Positions 23,636-33,597 of a DNA stretch of 55,851 nucleotides are shown here, in pieces. Origin of the DNA: Phycisphaerae bacterium. GTDB taxonomy: Bacteria; Planctomycetota; Phycisphaerae; Sedimentisphaerales; Anaerobacaceae. The notes beneath the pieces were generated by a model. That model worked only from the letters and a program-made list of their open reading frames with translations. It was not told the DNA's origin and did no database searches. Position 1 is the first letter of the stretch. Every line of letters starts with the position of its first letter. The translations under genes and the position numbers were made by a program. The stretch spans positions 1-55,851 of the forward strand of contig JAQURJ010000004.1 in NCBI GenBank assembly GCA_028715705.1, read 5' to 3'.

Positions 23636-26518
23636 TTATGCCTTTTTGCGTTTGCGGGCAGTTTTTTTTGCCGGCTTCAGTTTATCTCCCAGTTTCACAC
23701 TAAGGTATTTGGCTGTATAGCTTTCTTCGTTTTCGATTATCTCTTCCGGAGAACCCGTGGCGACAATCCGTCCGCCGCCGTCGCCGCCTTCAGGACCAAG
23801 ATCGATTATATAATCAGCCATTTTGATAACATCGAGATTGTGCTCAATAACGATTACCGTATTGCCCATATCGACAAGCCGCTGCAAAACGTCCATAAGA
23901 TTGTGAATGTCGGCAAAGTGCAGGCCGGTGGTCGGCTCATCAAGCAGATAAAGCGTATGGCCGGTGGCGGCTTTGCCAAGTTCAGAGGCAAGCTTTACAC
24001 GCTGAGCCTCACCGCCGGACAGAGTGGTCGAGGCCTGCCCCAACTGCATATACCCCAAACCGACATCGCAAAGAGTTTTCAGGAATGCCACTATCTTTGG
24101 GAAATTCGCAAAGAACTTGACCGCCTCGGCGATCCTCATCTCCAATACGTCAGCAATGTTCTTTCCTTTATAAGTTACCTGAAGCGTTGCCGGGTTATAG
24201 CGTGTCCCCTTACACTGTTCACAGCGGACATAAACATCGGGCAAAAAGTGCATCTCGATCTTCTTTGTCCCCTGCCCGCTGCAGTATTCACAGCGTCCGC
24301 CCTTGACGTTAAAGCTGAATCGACCCGGCTTATAGCCGCGAATCTTGGCCTCGCGCGTCATGCTAAACAATTTTCTTATCAGATCAAAAACACCCGTATA
24401 AGTCGCCGGATTGCTTCGGGGAGTCTTGCCAATGGGACTTTGGTCTATCTCGATAACCTTGTCAACATGATGATATCCGAGTATCTTTTTGTACTTACCG
24501 GGGATGTCACGCGATTCGTAAAGCCGCCTTTTCAGCGCACGCAGGAGTATCATTGTCACCAGCGAACTTTTGCCGGAACCGGAAACGCCGGTTACGCAGG
24601 TAAAGACCCCTACTGGAAACTTGACGTCGATTTCCTTTAGATTATTTTCGGCTGCGCCTTTTATCTCGATGCAGTTTCGCAGATTATACTTGCGGCGGAT
24701 TTGTGGCAGAGCGATGGATTTTTTTCCTGAGAGATAATCGCCGGTAAGCGATCGCTCGCATTCCAATATGTCTTTTAATATACCCTGCGCGACAAGTTCG
24801 CCGCCATTTGCGCCTGCGGCTGGGCCGATATCGATGATGTGGTCAGCTGCGCGAATGATGTCTTCGTCATGCTCGACAACAAGAACGCTGTTGCCGATAG
24901 AAGTCAGCCGCTTGAGTATCCCCAATAGACGGTTATTGTCACGATTATGTAAACCAATTGTCGGTTCATCAAGAACATAGCAGACGCCGACAAGCCCGCT
25001 TCCAACCTGTGTCGCCAATCTTATCCGCTGCGCCTCGCCGCCCGAAAGCGTCCCGCTTTTCCTGTCGAGGGTAAGATAACCCAACCCGACATCGAACATA
25101 AATTTTAGACGAGCTTTTATCTCTTTGACGATCTGCTCGGCTATGATGGTTCTTTCCTTATTCAGCTTCAGTTGATCAAAGAAGGCCTGCGCCGCTTCTA
25201 TACTGAAAGCCGCAAGCTGTCTGATATTCATATCGCCGACGGTTACTGCAAGAGCCTCTTGGCGGAGTCTTCCCCCGCCGCATTCCTGACACGGCTGTTC
25301 GGAAAGATAGCTGTGCAGGCGAGCCTTGACAAATTCGCTGGTCGTGCTCTGCCATCGCCGCATTATGTTAGGAATAACTCCTTCGAAAGAAAGACCGTAT
25401 TTTGTTCCATCCTCTTCGGTTGTTCCGTACATCAGCACGCGGCGAACATCCTCGGGTATCTGCTCGAACGGAATACTTTTACTGATGCCCATATTGCGGC
25501 AGAAACGCTTGATAAGGCGGTTATAGAAGATATTCATCCTCTTGCCGCCCTTCCGCCATGCGCTGATGGCTCCGCTCTCAAGCGAAACAGTTTTATCCGG
25601 CACGATAAGGTCGGGGTCGAACTCAAGTATCGTTCCAAGCCCATCGCAGCTCTTGCACGCTCCGTAGGGACTATTGAAACTGAAAAGCCGCGGTGACAAT
25701 TCTTCAAGGCTCGCCTCCGGATGAACGGAGCACGCGAATCTTTCACTGTAAACCGCCTCCTGCCAGTCGCCATTGCCGCCGTTATTCTTGTCGCTGCCGG
25801 TATCCTGAAACAGGATAAGCACAACGCCGCCGGAAAGCTTCAAAGCCGTCTCAATTGAGTCACCGAGGCGAATGTGTATTTCGGGCTTTACTATGAGCCG
25901 ATCAACAACAGCGGCGATATCATGCTTTTTATTTTTATCCAGTTTCGGCGCGTTTCGAAGATCATAAATATGACCGTCGATACGGGCACGAACGAAACCT
26001 TCTCGCTGGATATGGGCAATAATATCCCTGTGTTCGCCTTTCTTGCCGCGTACCAAAGGCGCGCAAACCTGTATCTTTGTTTCTTCGGGAAACGCCATTA
26101 CCGATTCGACTATCTGTGAGGGATGTTGGCTGCTTATTTCTTTGCCGCATATCCAGCAGTGCGGCTGACCGGCACGGGCAAAGAGCAAACGAAGATAATC
26201 ATAAATCTCGGTTGTCGTCGCCACGGTCGAACGCGGATTGCTCGATGCGCTTCGCTGTTCGATAGCGATGGTCGGCGGCAGACCGGTTATCTCTCCCACA
26301 GCCGGTTTTTGCATCTGTTCGAGAAACTGGCGGGCATACGTGCTTAGCGATTCGACATACTTTCGCCGCCCTTCGGCGAAAATAGTGTCGAAAGCCAGCG
26401 AACTTTTGCCTGACCCGCTGATACCGGTTATGACGACCAGCTTGTCGCGAGGAATCGCAAGGTCGATATTCTTGAGGTTGTGCTCCGCAGCAGCGACTAT
26501 GTTAATGGTCTTTTCCAT
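23636..26518 (-). CDS. uvrA: Excinuclease ABC subunit A
   Basis: Damage-recognition ATPase of nucleotide excision repair. It has 960 residues, full length. First ATPase: Walker A ITGISGSGKSSLAFD, zinc site CWIC, TLSGGEAQRIRLATQ and VLDEPTIGLHNRDN. Second ATPase: VTGVSGSGKSSLVT, the zinc knuckle CEYCSGQGTKK...CEQCKGTRYN, TTLSGGEAQRVKLASEL and LLDEPTTGLHFAD. It ends in a Lys/Arg-rich tail (KKTARKRKKA). It starts alone on the minus strand with mtnA behind it. Confidence 0.97.
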   Translation of the reverse strand: MEKTINIVAAAEHNLKNIDLAIPRDKLVVITGISGSGKSSLAFDTIFAEGRRKYVESLSTYARQFLEQMQKPAVGEITGLPPTIAIEQRSASSNPRSTVATTTEIYDYLRLLFARAGQPHCWICGKEISSQHPSQIVESVMAFPEETKIQVCAPLVRGKKGEHRDIIAHIQREGFVRARIDGHIYDLRNAPKLDKNKKHDIAAVVDRLIVKPEIHIRLGDSIETALKLSGGVVLILFQDTGSDKNNGGNGDWQEAVYSERFACSVHPEASLEELSPRLFSFNSPYGACKSCDGLGTILEFDPDLIVPDKTVSLESGAISAWRKGGKRMNIFYNRLIKRFCRNMGISKSIPFEQIPEDVRRVLMYGTTEEDGTKYGLSFEGVIPNIMRRWQSTTSEFVKARLHSYLSEQPCQECGGGRLRQEALAVTVGDMNIRQLAAFSIEAAQAFFDQLKLNKERTIIAEQIVKEIKARLKFMFDVGLGYLTLDRKSGTLSGGEAQRIRLATQVGSGLVGVCYVLDEPTIGLHNRDNNRLLGILKRLTSIGNSVLVVEHDEDIIRAADHIIDIGPAAGANGGELVAQGILKDILECERSLTGDYLSGKKSIALPQIRRKYNLRNCIEIKGAAENNLKEIDVKFPVGVFTCVTGVSGSGKSSLVTMILLRALKRRLYESRDIPGKYKKILGYHHVDKVIEIDQSPIGKTPRSNPATYTGVFDLIRKLFSMTREAKIRGYKPGRFSFNVKGGRCEYCSGQGTKKIEMHFLPDVYVRCEQCKGTRYNPATLQVTYKGKNIADVLEMRIAEAVKFFANFPKIVAFLKTLCDVGLGYMQLGQASTTLSGGEAQRVKLASELGKAATGHTLYLLDEPTTGLHFADIHNLMDVLQRLVDMGNTVIVIEHNLDVIKMADYIIDLGPEGGDGGGRIVATGSPEEIIENEESYTAKYLSVKLGDKLKPAKKTARKRKKA

Positions 26519-26753
26519 CCCTTGCTTGCTCTATATTAAAGTATTACAGTTCAAAATTTCAACAAAAATCCAAACTTATCAGTTTAACATATAGCACCGG
26601 CAAAATAAAATGTTTTTAGGAATTGTTTATTGGTGGGGTTGAGCCCCCACCCGGCTGACTGGATACCCGCCTGCCGGAACCAACCCGGCAGGCACACATA
26701 TCCGTAAACAGCCTGAAGGCGAAAAAATATACCGAATAACCAAATGAGTAAAC

Positions 26754-26786
26754 AAAGCCCTCTTTTTTTATAAGAGGGCTTTATCT
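26754..26786 (-). terminator. Intrinsic terminator for the 609-residue secreted protein
   Basis: AAAGCCCTCTT (26754-26764) pairs perfectly with AAGAGGGCTTT (26772-26782) around a 7-base loop. It lies just past the stop of the minus-strand gene (26796). The arms carry A and T runs, so it could stop transcription from either side. A further GC-rich hairpin (GGTGGGG...CCCCCACC) lies at 26631-26652. Confidence 0.65.
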
Positions 26787-26795
26787 TTTGTTATT

Positions 26796-28625
26796 TTACT
26801 GGTTCGCGTCAGATGGCGCCGGGGCGGGAGTTGGCTGTTGTTGCTGATGCTGCATCATCATTTTCTGCTGGATTTGCATAACAGCGCCAAAAATTTCCAT
26901 CAGGTGCTGTTTTGGCAAAACGATTCTCGTTCCGATCTGTCCATCGGCTATTTTGCCGCCGATGGCTAAACTGCTTTGGGTCGGGTTATTTATGTCAGCG
27001 AATATATTCATCCGCATAGGCAGCGGATTTCCGTCGCAGTCGGTTAGCGTCGGCACCATTGCCTGCATCAATCCGATGAACCCGTTCATCAACTTGATGA
27101 TATTGACGCTGCAAACAAAATCATTGTAAGATGTGTTTCCCAACAGGTCGATGGCAGCTTTGGTTTCGCCCATTGGCACAGCGGAAGCGTCCTTATCGAT
27201 GAGAGCTTTTATTTCAACCTCGCTGTCGGGACCCATGACAACGTAGAATTTGTCCTCTGAAATAGCCGTCGTGTAAGTAAGATTGCCGCCGTACATTTTT
27301 TCCATCATCGCTTGCGTTGGGTCGTTGGGGTCGTCTGAAAGCGGAACAGACAATACCATCTTACCAATAGCTGCGTTTTTGTAGGTTGCGATATTAGGTT
27401 TGTATTCAACGTTCATCGGTATGCCCATGGCCGCATAAAAATCTTCAGCAAGGCCGATTGCCTCGTTCGTCGCTTCTTCAAGGGCAGTTTTGTCTTTTAT
27501 GGCAATGACTTCCTGAAACTTAAACGGGGGCGTCCCTTTGGCATAGGAGAATGAAAAAGCTACCTCATCGCCCATGGCCGGAAGCATTTTATTGGTCAGT
27601 TCCTTTATCTTTGTTATTTGCGGCGACAATGAATTGCTGTCTTTGCAATTTTCCATGATGTCGAACATTTTATCGTACATTTTGCTCATCGACGGATAAT
27701 CCATTTTCATCAATCCATTGACGGCATTGCTGTTATCCAGATAACCTGTATAGGCAAAGCCGTCTTTGGCATTCGGGTCAGCGACCAGCATCTGCGCCAG
27801 TTCGCAGCCGTCTTTGGCTCGCAATGTCGTGTCAATTGTAAGAGCCGTCATTTCAGGCGTTATCGCCACTGTCGCCGAATCCACGTCGCCGGCAAATTGC
27901 TTGAATGTTTCCATGTACATATTGATATAAAACGCGCCGAATTTCGCCATTGCGCCTCCCTTTGCTGTGGACATATCCTGCTTGGCTTTTTCCATTTGAG
28001 CCATAATCATCGGGCTGAATTTATCATACAGCAATGATAAATTAACGTACGCCCAAGCAGGAGCGGTAGCGGATTCAGCGGCCTGCGCAGCGTTGAGTTT
28101 TGCAGCCAACGAATTGGAATCGCTTACTGTCAAAGCGGTTTTCATACCAGCCAACTTGTCTTTTTCAGATTCCTTTACCGCCAGAGCATATTTGCCGCCG
28201 GCAAATTCGGTCATTGCGAAATGTGAACTGGGCGATGAAAGAATCGTGATCTCGCCTTCGGTTTTACTGAAGTTAGGACTGGTTTTGATGAAATCGGCAT
28301 AATTAGTTACCGGAATCAGCAGCCCCGCTGTCTGATCGGAAAACCCGACAATCAGGAACGTACCGTTCATTTCGACACCCTTCAGCATGGGATCGCCGGT
28401 AATGGCCATCAACTGCTGGTTTACCAGCATGGCGGTGCTGACGGGGGCGACACCGGTGAGATACTGGTCCATTTTGGTCAGCGAGCCGCCCAGATCATTG
28501 ACGCGGACACAAAATGTGCAATCACCCGGCAGCATTTTCATCAGCGCGTCATCGGCAGCGAAGGTCTTGCCTGTGAGACAAACCATGATAAGGATTGATA
28601 GAATGGTAGTTTTAAGAAGTTTCAT
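26796..28625 (-). CDS. Large secreted protein of unknown function
   Basis: A 609-residue exported protein with a clear signal peptide (MKLLKTTILSILIMVCLTGKTFA, cleavage near ADD). The mature start (LMKMLPGDCTFCVRVNDLGG) is like planctomycete proteins with a repeated 'LPxDCxxxVRVxD' start and a distant DUF3352 flavour. The body alternates strands and helices with few Cys. The C-terminus is Met/Gln-rich (QQKMMMQHQQQQPTPAPAP). I cannot assign a function. GAAAGGGAAAA precedes the ATG. Confidence 0.7.
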   Translation of the reverse strand: MKLLKTTILSILIMVCLTGKTFAADDALMKMLPGDCTFCVRVNDLGGSLTKMDQYLTGVAPVSTAMLVNQQLMAITGDPMLKGVEMNGTFLIVGFSDQTAGLLIPVTNYADFIKTSPNFSKTEGEITILSSPSSHFAMTEFAGGKYALAVKESEKDKLAGMKTALTVSDSNSLAAKLNAAQAAESATAPAWAYVNLSLLYDKFSPMIMAQMEKAKQDMSTAKGGAMAKFGAFYINMYMETFKQFAGDVDSATVAITPEMTALTIDTTLRAKDGCELAQMLVADPNAKDGFAYTGYLDNSNAVNGLMKMDYPSMSKMYDKMFDIMENCKDSNSLSPQITKIKELTNKMLPAMGDEVAFSFSYAKGTPPFKFQEVIAIKDKTALEEATNEAIGLAEDFYAAMGIPMNVEYKPNIATYKNAAIGKMVLSVPLSDDPNDPTQAMMEKMYGGNLTYTTAISEDKFYVVMGPDSEVEIKALIDKDASAVPMGETKAAIDLLGNTSYNDFVCSVNIIKLMNGFIGLMQAMVPTLTDCDGNPLPMRMNIFADINNPTQSSLAIGGKIADGQIGTRIVLPKQHLMEIFGAVMQIQQKMMMQHQQQQPTPAPAPSDANQ

Positions 28626-28974
28626 ACGTTTTCCCTTTCAAAATAGAGTCTTTTTTGTATAAGACGCGATTCACTATAAATTCGTTACAAATTTTTAACA
28701 AATAAATTTCAAAAAACCTTCTTTGCTCTTAAAGATTTTGCTGGACACAAAAACGTTTCAAAAAATAAACATTTTTTGTATAAATTTTTCATCCTATTTT
28801 TTGCTGGGGCACTGGTGTTAAAATGGGTAGTTTGGCCGCTGAAAAACCTGCAAATATGCCGCAAATAACGCTTTTTGGGCAATTTGACCCTGTGTAAAAC
28901 ACTTATTGGGGGCAAAAATTGGCCGAAAACCAGCACTTATAATGGCCAAAATCCCATGCGGCTGTTAAAATAGT

Positions 28975-29004
28975 TTGACAAAATTACCGAAAAAAGGGTA
29001 GAAT
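28975..29004 (+). promoter_or_regulatory. Sigma-70-like promoter for the prepilin gene
   Basis: TTGACA (28975-28980), an 18-bp spacer and TAGAAT (28999-29004), 55 bp ahead of the prepilin ATG. It is the best match to the vegetative consensus in the window. The rest of the 433-bp gap (28626-29058) is A/T-rich with no credible gene; the 75-residue minus frame at 28709-28936 has no family features. Confidence 0.75.
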
Positions 29005-29058
29005 TAAGTTAGCTGTTTTAACATTTTATTGTCATTATATATTTTAGGAAGTCGAAAA

Positions 29059-29952
29059 ATGAGAAAAACCCCAAAAAAACGAGCGTTTACCATTGTCGAA
29101 TTACTTGTCGTTATGAGCATTATTATGATCCTTATCAGCCTGCTGGTTCCGTCCCTCAACGCAATAAAACGCTACGCTAAAGGCGTCACCCAGATGGGTC
29201 AGTTCCACAACATCGAAAATGCCCTTGAAATGTTCCAGATCGACCATAGCCAATACCCCGATTCAGGTTACGAAGATAGCGATGGCGAACTATATTGTGG
29301 GGCAATGAAGTTGTGCGAAGCCCTTATGGGTCAGGATGGTCTGGGCTTCCATCCCGATTCAAAGTTTTATGCCAGTGGTAAGGACGGAACCGGAGCCGGT
29401 GCGGTTGACTTGTATTTACCCCAGAATGCCGATATGACTGATCCCGCCAATAGGGCAAACCTGCGAGAAAGGAAAAAATATCTTGAGTCAACAGAAGACA
29501 GAATGGAACTGCATAAAATTGATGAATATTTTGCCGCAGGATTCGCTAATAATTGTGCTGTTATAGCTGACGTTTTTAAGAGCAACACTAATTCTATCAA
29601 CGGCGAAAAAATCGGACTGCCCGTTCTCTATTACAGAGCGGATGCTTCAAATATGGAACATGATCCAAACGGCTTAAGTGCTGCAAGTTGGACAGCTCAT
29701 TCGAATATCTATGATATATATGACAATCAGGACCTCGTTAGCTTGTTTGAATCTGAAACTCCTGACGGCCTAACACAAATTGATAATCAACTATATAACC
29801 CCGATGTCTTTTACAAAGTAACTCTCGACAAAAAAGCAAACACTATCGATGGTTTTAATCAGCCTTACCGCAAGGATAGCTATATCCTCATCAGCGCAGG
29901 TTTCGATGGTTTATACGGCACACGGGATGATATCACCAATTTTAAGGACTAA
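29059..29952 (+). CDS. Prepilin-type N-terminal cleavage/methylation protein (GspG-like)
   Basis: A pseudopilin-like secreted protein of 297 residues. The N-terminus KKRAFTIVELLVVMSIIMIL is a type IV prepilin signal: a basic leader, cleavage before Phe, Glu at +5 and a long hydrophobic helix. The -1 residue is Ala where Gly is usual; Ala is tolerated by some prepilin peptidases. The C-terminus ISAGFDGLYGTRDDITNF matches the calcium loop of GspG pseudopilins. ATG 29059 has TAGGAAG 9 bases upstream and a consensus promoter in front. It converges on the M6 protease with 7 bp between the stops. Confidence 0.85.
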   Translation: MRKTPKKRAFTIVELLVVMSIIMILISLLVPSLNAIKRYAKGVTQMGQFHNIENALEMFQIDHSQYPDSGYEDSDGELYCGAMKLCEALMGQDGLGFHPDSKFYASGKDGTGAGAVDLYLPQNADMTDPANRANLRERKKYLESTEDRMELHKIDEYFAAGFANNCAVIADVFKSNTNSINGEKIGLPVLYYRADASNMEHDPNGLSAASWTAHSNIYDIYDNQDLVSLFESETPDGLTQIDNQLYNPDVFYKVTLDKKANTIDGFNQPYRKDSYILISAGFDGLYGTRDDITNFKD

Positions 29953-29959
29953 ACGCCTT

Positions 29960-32533
29960 TTATTGTGCCTCTATAGTTTTTAGCCAGTTCTGAGCGAAGA
30001 CCGCAAGATCGGCGAAATTGACGATATTATTCGGCATCAGATCGAAGGAGTCGTCCCATTCCGGCTGGCTTGAATCGGTCAGCCACACGGCAGTGAGTTG
30101 AGCCAAATCCAAACTATCCACTCGGCAGTCCAATCCGAAATCTCCTGCCATCGGTAGCAAACCAACGTCGCCGATAACCTCGATGTTATCAATGCCCCAA
30201 TACCATTCCCAATTAGCGTCATAATAATGCCAGCGAATACGAACGTTTGGCTGATCATTGACATCAACAAGGGAACTTATGTTCGCAATAACATTTCCGA
30301 ATGTCGGAATACCTGTGTATTGCAGTATTCTTTGCCAGTGACCGTTATTTACACTGACATCGACATCACATTTCTCCGTGCTGTATCGATTAAAATAATG
30401 GGAAAATTTAAGCTTAAGGTTCGAAACGCTGGTGCAATCAATCACCGGAGTAATAAGCACCTCATTCATATCAACCTGACCGGCCCAGTCGCTGTCAACG
30501 ATGCAAAACTTGCCAGTCCAATATGAACCTATAGGTCGGTTTTTTGGATTGTCAGTCATCCACGTCTTGCCGTCACCGTATCCATCTACTACGGTCCACT
30601 CAGCGGGTATCCCCCCTTCAAAGTCTTCGCTGAGCAGTGTTTGCGGTTCGGTTTGCGGCTCTACGGAAATGGTAACAGTTGCAATATTGGATGGTCCGCC
30701 TGCGGGCGGTGTTCCGCTGTCGTCGGCTGTGAACGTAAAAACGTCATTGCCGTCATAATATACACATGGCGTATAGACTACCGCGTCGGCGGCCAGTTCA
30801 TACGGTACGGCTTCGATGATACTGCCGGTATTGGCATCAGCAAGGCTGCCATGCAAGGGCAGCGATTCTATTATATAGGTAAGAAAGCCCGGCTGGTTGG
30901 GCAAGCCTTCATCTTCAGCTTCGAGTGTAATTGTCATCGGCGTATCCTGACTGGTCTGGACGTTTCCATCAAAAGCGGTCGGCGGAGTGGGGATAACAAC
31001 AACATCGAACGACATTGCTGCACCTGTACCGCTTATATCTTCTATAGATAATCCCGAAGAGCTGCCGTCCCACCAAAACGCATTCGGTGCGGTAATGTCA
31101 CTGAACGAGTTGTTATAAGCTTCACCAAACAGGTCGGTGCTGTCGCCATAATTACTGCCATTTTCGAGATCAAAATCGTTGTCCGCCTGTTCCAGCGAAA
31201 CCATATAATGCAAAGTTGGGGTCATCTGTTCATTGTCGTTGTCACCATCTTTATCAATGTGCCAGATAGCAAGCCCTTCGTCCGGACAGTAAGACCACCT
31301 GCCGGTACGTAAAATAGACTCTATCAAAAAAAACTCCCTGTCATTGCCCGAGTTTACATAGCGGTACATCTCAAAACCATTGGATACCGCGTTATATAAT
31401 CCGCCTATTCCGTAGATATCGATGGCTGTCTGCCAGCCGCAAAAATCTCTTAAATATGGATTGGGCGGAACTGGGTTTGTATTGCTGCCGCCCGATGACA
31501 TCAAGCAGAAATTTCCTAAACCTTTCGACTCATAGCCGTAGTCATACATATCCGGCCAATCGCAGATCATATGCCCATTTTCGTGACAGAATGCCCTTAG
31601 CCCCAGAGAAGTGCCTATGTTGGTGATTTGATAATCTCCACTTTTCACACCATCGGCTGTAAAGCTATACATGCTGCTCTTATGCGGCCACAGCCCCTCG
31701 GACCAGGCGTTATCTACCGCCCCTGCATAAAAAGCGTTTATAGCAAGTATGTAATTGCCGCTGTCAACGCTTAAGGTTGAAAAATCAAAACCGGACGCTT
31801 CCAGTGCATTCAGTGCTTCCAGTATCAGTTCGCGTGCTCTTACACCAATAGCGATATTCTCGTCTGTATAGTAATCTTTATTATGCAGAGCAGTATAATA
31901 GTCTGTGACATAGTTGGTGTATTCCAGATTTCCATTGGATATGTCATAAAAGAAGTCATACACGGAACCGTTATTGCTGTAACCGGTGTAACCGGGCTGA
32001 TTGACATAATTTTGGATTTCGCTTCTGGAAATTGTATTCGGCTCATCTGGAAAATCTATCAACAATGTCAAACCATATATTTGTGTATTTATTAAGACAG
32101 CGAGAAATTCGGCAAGTATTTGTGTTTCTGCGCCTGCTTCATCGCCGGGCATCGCAGCAGGCGGTTGTTCCAGCAACCGTTTTACTTTCAATGCTTTTTG
32201 TTTTCTTATATTCACTGGCAGCCGTATATGTTTTTGCCGTCCCTTGGGCTCTTTGTATTCAGCTTTATCGTGCTTGTAAATTTCACCTGTGGAAACAAGC
32301 TCGGTGCCGTCATTGGACAGACCGGCATAACAAATCCAGCGATTTTTTTTGTCGCGTACAAGGGTGTACCCCTCCAGGCTTTCGACATGTTGGAAATACT
32401 CATCCCCCCACACTCTTACGGTAACATGGGAACCATCTGGCTGTTTGAGTTCAAATTCATCACCCTTATAAGGTGCGGCAAATACGATTGCCGGCAATAA
32501 AAGGATGATAAGTAGATAAATACGGCTCCTCAT
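29960..32533 (-). CDS. Secreted M6-family metalloprotease with dockerin-like C-terminus
   Basis: An 857-residue exported protease. A signal peptide (MRSRIYLLIILLLPAIVFA) is followed by a propeptide-like region ending near residue 130. The catalytic domain has the zinc motif FCHENGHMICDWPDMYDYG (HExxH with a third ligand Asp, as in immune inhibitor A/M6). Then come a cadherin/Ig-like segment (residues about 525-630, PPTAFDGNVQTSQDTPMTI) and a jelly-roll domain (DFEGGIPAEWTVVDGYG, about 640-785). A dockerin-like pair follows (GDFGLDCRVDSLDLAQL and NNIVNFADLAVFAQNWL). Such tails are typical of Phycisphaerae secreted proteins. Substrate unknown. Confidence 0.88.
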   Translation of the reverse strand: MRSRIYLLIILLLPAIVFAAPYKGDEFELKQPDGSHVTVRVWGDEYFQHVESLEGYTLVRDKKNRWICYAGLSNDGTELVSTGEIYKHDKAEYKEPKGRQKHIRLPVNIRKQKALKVKRLLEQPPAAMPGDEAGAETQILAEFLAVLINTQIYGLTLLIDFPDEPNTISRSEIQNYVNQPGYTGYSNNGSVYDFFYDISNGNLEYTNYVTDYYTALHNKDYYTDENIAIGVRARELILEALNALEASGFDFSTLSVDSGNYILAINAFYAGAVDNAWSEGLWPHKSSMYSFTADGVKSGDYQITNIGTSLGLRAFCHENGHMICDWPDMYDYGYESKGLGNFCLMSSGGSNTNPVPPNPYLRDFCGWQTAIDIYGIGGLYNAVSNGFEMYRYVNSGNDREFFLIESILRTGRWSYCPDEGLAIWHIDKDGDNDNEQMTPTLHYMVSLEQADNDFDLENGSNYGDSTDLFGEAYNNSFSDITAPNAFWWDGSSSGLSIEDISGTGAAMSFDVVVIPTPPTAFDGNVQTSQDTPMTITLEAEDEGLPNQPGFLTYIIESLPLHGSLADANTGSIIEAVPYELAADAVVYTPCVYYDGNDVFTFTADDSGTPPAGGPSNIATVTISVEPQTEPQTLLSEDFEGGIPAEWTVVDGYGDGKTWMTDNPKNRPIGSYWTGKFCIVDSDWAGQVDMNEVLITPVIDCTSVSNLKLKFSHYFNRYSTEKCDVDVSVNNGHWQRILQYTGIPTFGNVIANISSLVDVNDQPNVRIRWHYYDANWEWYWGIDNIEVIGDVGLLPMAGDFGLDCRVDSLDLAQLTAVWLTDSSQPEWDDSFDLMPNNIVNFADLAVFAQNWLKTIEAQ

Positions 32534-32654
32534 TCTCCTCTCTTGCTAAATTTCAAATTCTAATTCTTTCGGCAGATACCTATCGATATTCGCCTAATCA
32601 TCTCCGATTTGACTATTTTGTCAACAAAATTTAGCTTTTATTGGGTCAATTTTT

Positions 32655-33446
32655 TTACTGCCCCAGCTTTCGCCGCTGGGAGGGAAGCAGTTTGGATGGG
32701 TCTATTTTTTCGATTCTTTCCTGCGGCTGGGGTGTTTTAGCAGCCAAAGCATCCTGTGCGGCTTGTCTCCTTTCCCGCACAGCGGTTCGCAGTTCCGCAA
32801 ATTCTGTTTCTCCGTAGCCGTAACGCGATAGAGTCTTTATTATCTGATCGTATTGTTCGATTGCAAGCTGCTCTTTTCCGGCTTCTGCGTTGGTGTCGGC
32901 TTCGGCGAGTTGGTCGGAAAGTTCATTTTTAAGCCGCGGGGCATACGTCTTTTTAATCATTTGAAAAGATAATTTCGCGTCCTTTATAGCCTCAGCGCGA
33001 AACTGGTTTTTAATCTCGTGTCCTTTTACAAGATTGAATAAATCATAATATATCTCCAGCGCCGCGGGGTATTGACTTGCCTGGACATACGCATCGGCCT
33101 CTCCGATCATCGAATTTATCTTCGCAGCGTTATCCTTCTCCCATGTATCGCGGGAGACGAACATATAAACCGCAATTACCGCCAGCGCCGCCAGCAGCAG
33201 GATAAGCACCGTAATCACAATTTTCTTAGTTATACCGACATGATCGGCTGCGTGTTTTTCTACATCTTCGCCTATCGGCTTCGGCTTAGGTTCGGCTGGT
33301 TTGATTATCCGGGGCTTTTTGACATCCTGACTTGCAGCGGGAACGACTGTCGCCTGTCCGCATTCAAAACATCGCACCTTTTTACCGGCCTCAGATTCGT
33401 CGGCCCTCATCACCTGTCCGCATTCATGGCATCGAAATTTTATCAT
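32655..33446 (-). CDS. Zinc-ribbon, single-pass membrane protein with helical repeats
   Basis: A 263-residue protein. The N-terminal zinc ribbon (FRCHECGQVMRADESEAGKKVRCFECG) has two CxxC pairs. Then come a Pro/Lys linker, one membrane helix (IVITVLILLLAALAVIAVYM, residues about 76-96) and a helical, TPR-like domain of about 150 residues (YPAALEIYYDLFNLVKG, QLAIEQYDQIIKTLSRYG). Planctomycetes have many proteins of this layout; the role is unknown. The ribbon is on the N-terminal, presumably cytoplasmic, side. Confidence 0.75.
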   Translation of the reverse strand: MIKFRCHECGQVMRADESEAGKKVRCFECGQATVVPAASQDVKKPRIIKPAEPKPKPIGEDVEKHAADHVGITKKIVITVLILLLAALAVIAVYMFVSRDTWEKDNAAKINSMIGEADAYVQASQYPAALEIYYDLFNLVKGHEIKNQFRAEAIKDAKLSFQMIKKTYAPRLKNELSDQLAEADTNAEAGKEQLAIEQYDQIIKTLSRYGYGETEFAELRTAVRERRQAAQDALAAKTPQPQERIEKIDPSKLLPSQRRKLGQ

Positions 33447-33597
33447 TTTATGATTCCTGTAAATCCCGCACTGTTAAAAAATAACCGTTTTTTAACCGCA
33501 GTTTGCATTATATAAATCCGGAAAACACCAACTACCAAAATAGCTCTGCTGTGTCAAGGGGAACCGTTAAATCGAACAGCCCCTCAAACACCAGAGT

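Noticed and set aside
28709-28936. 75-residue minus-strand frame upstream of the prepilin gene
   Set aside because: It covers A/T-rich promoter DNA, has no start context and no recognisable sequence.
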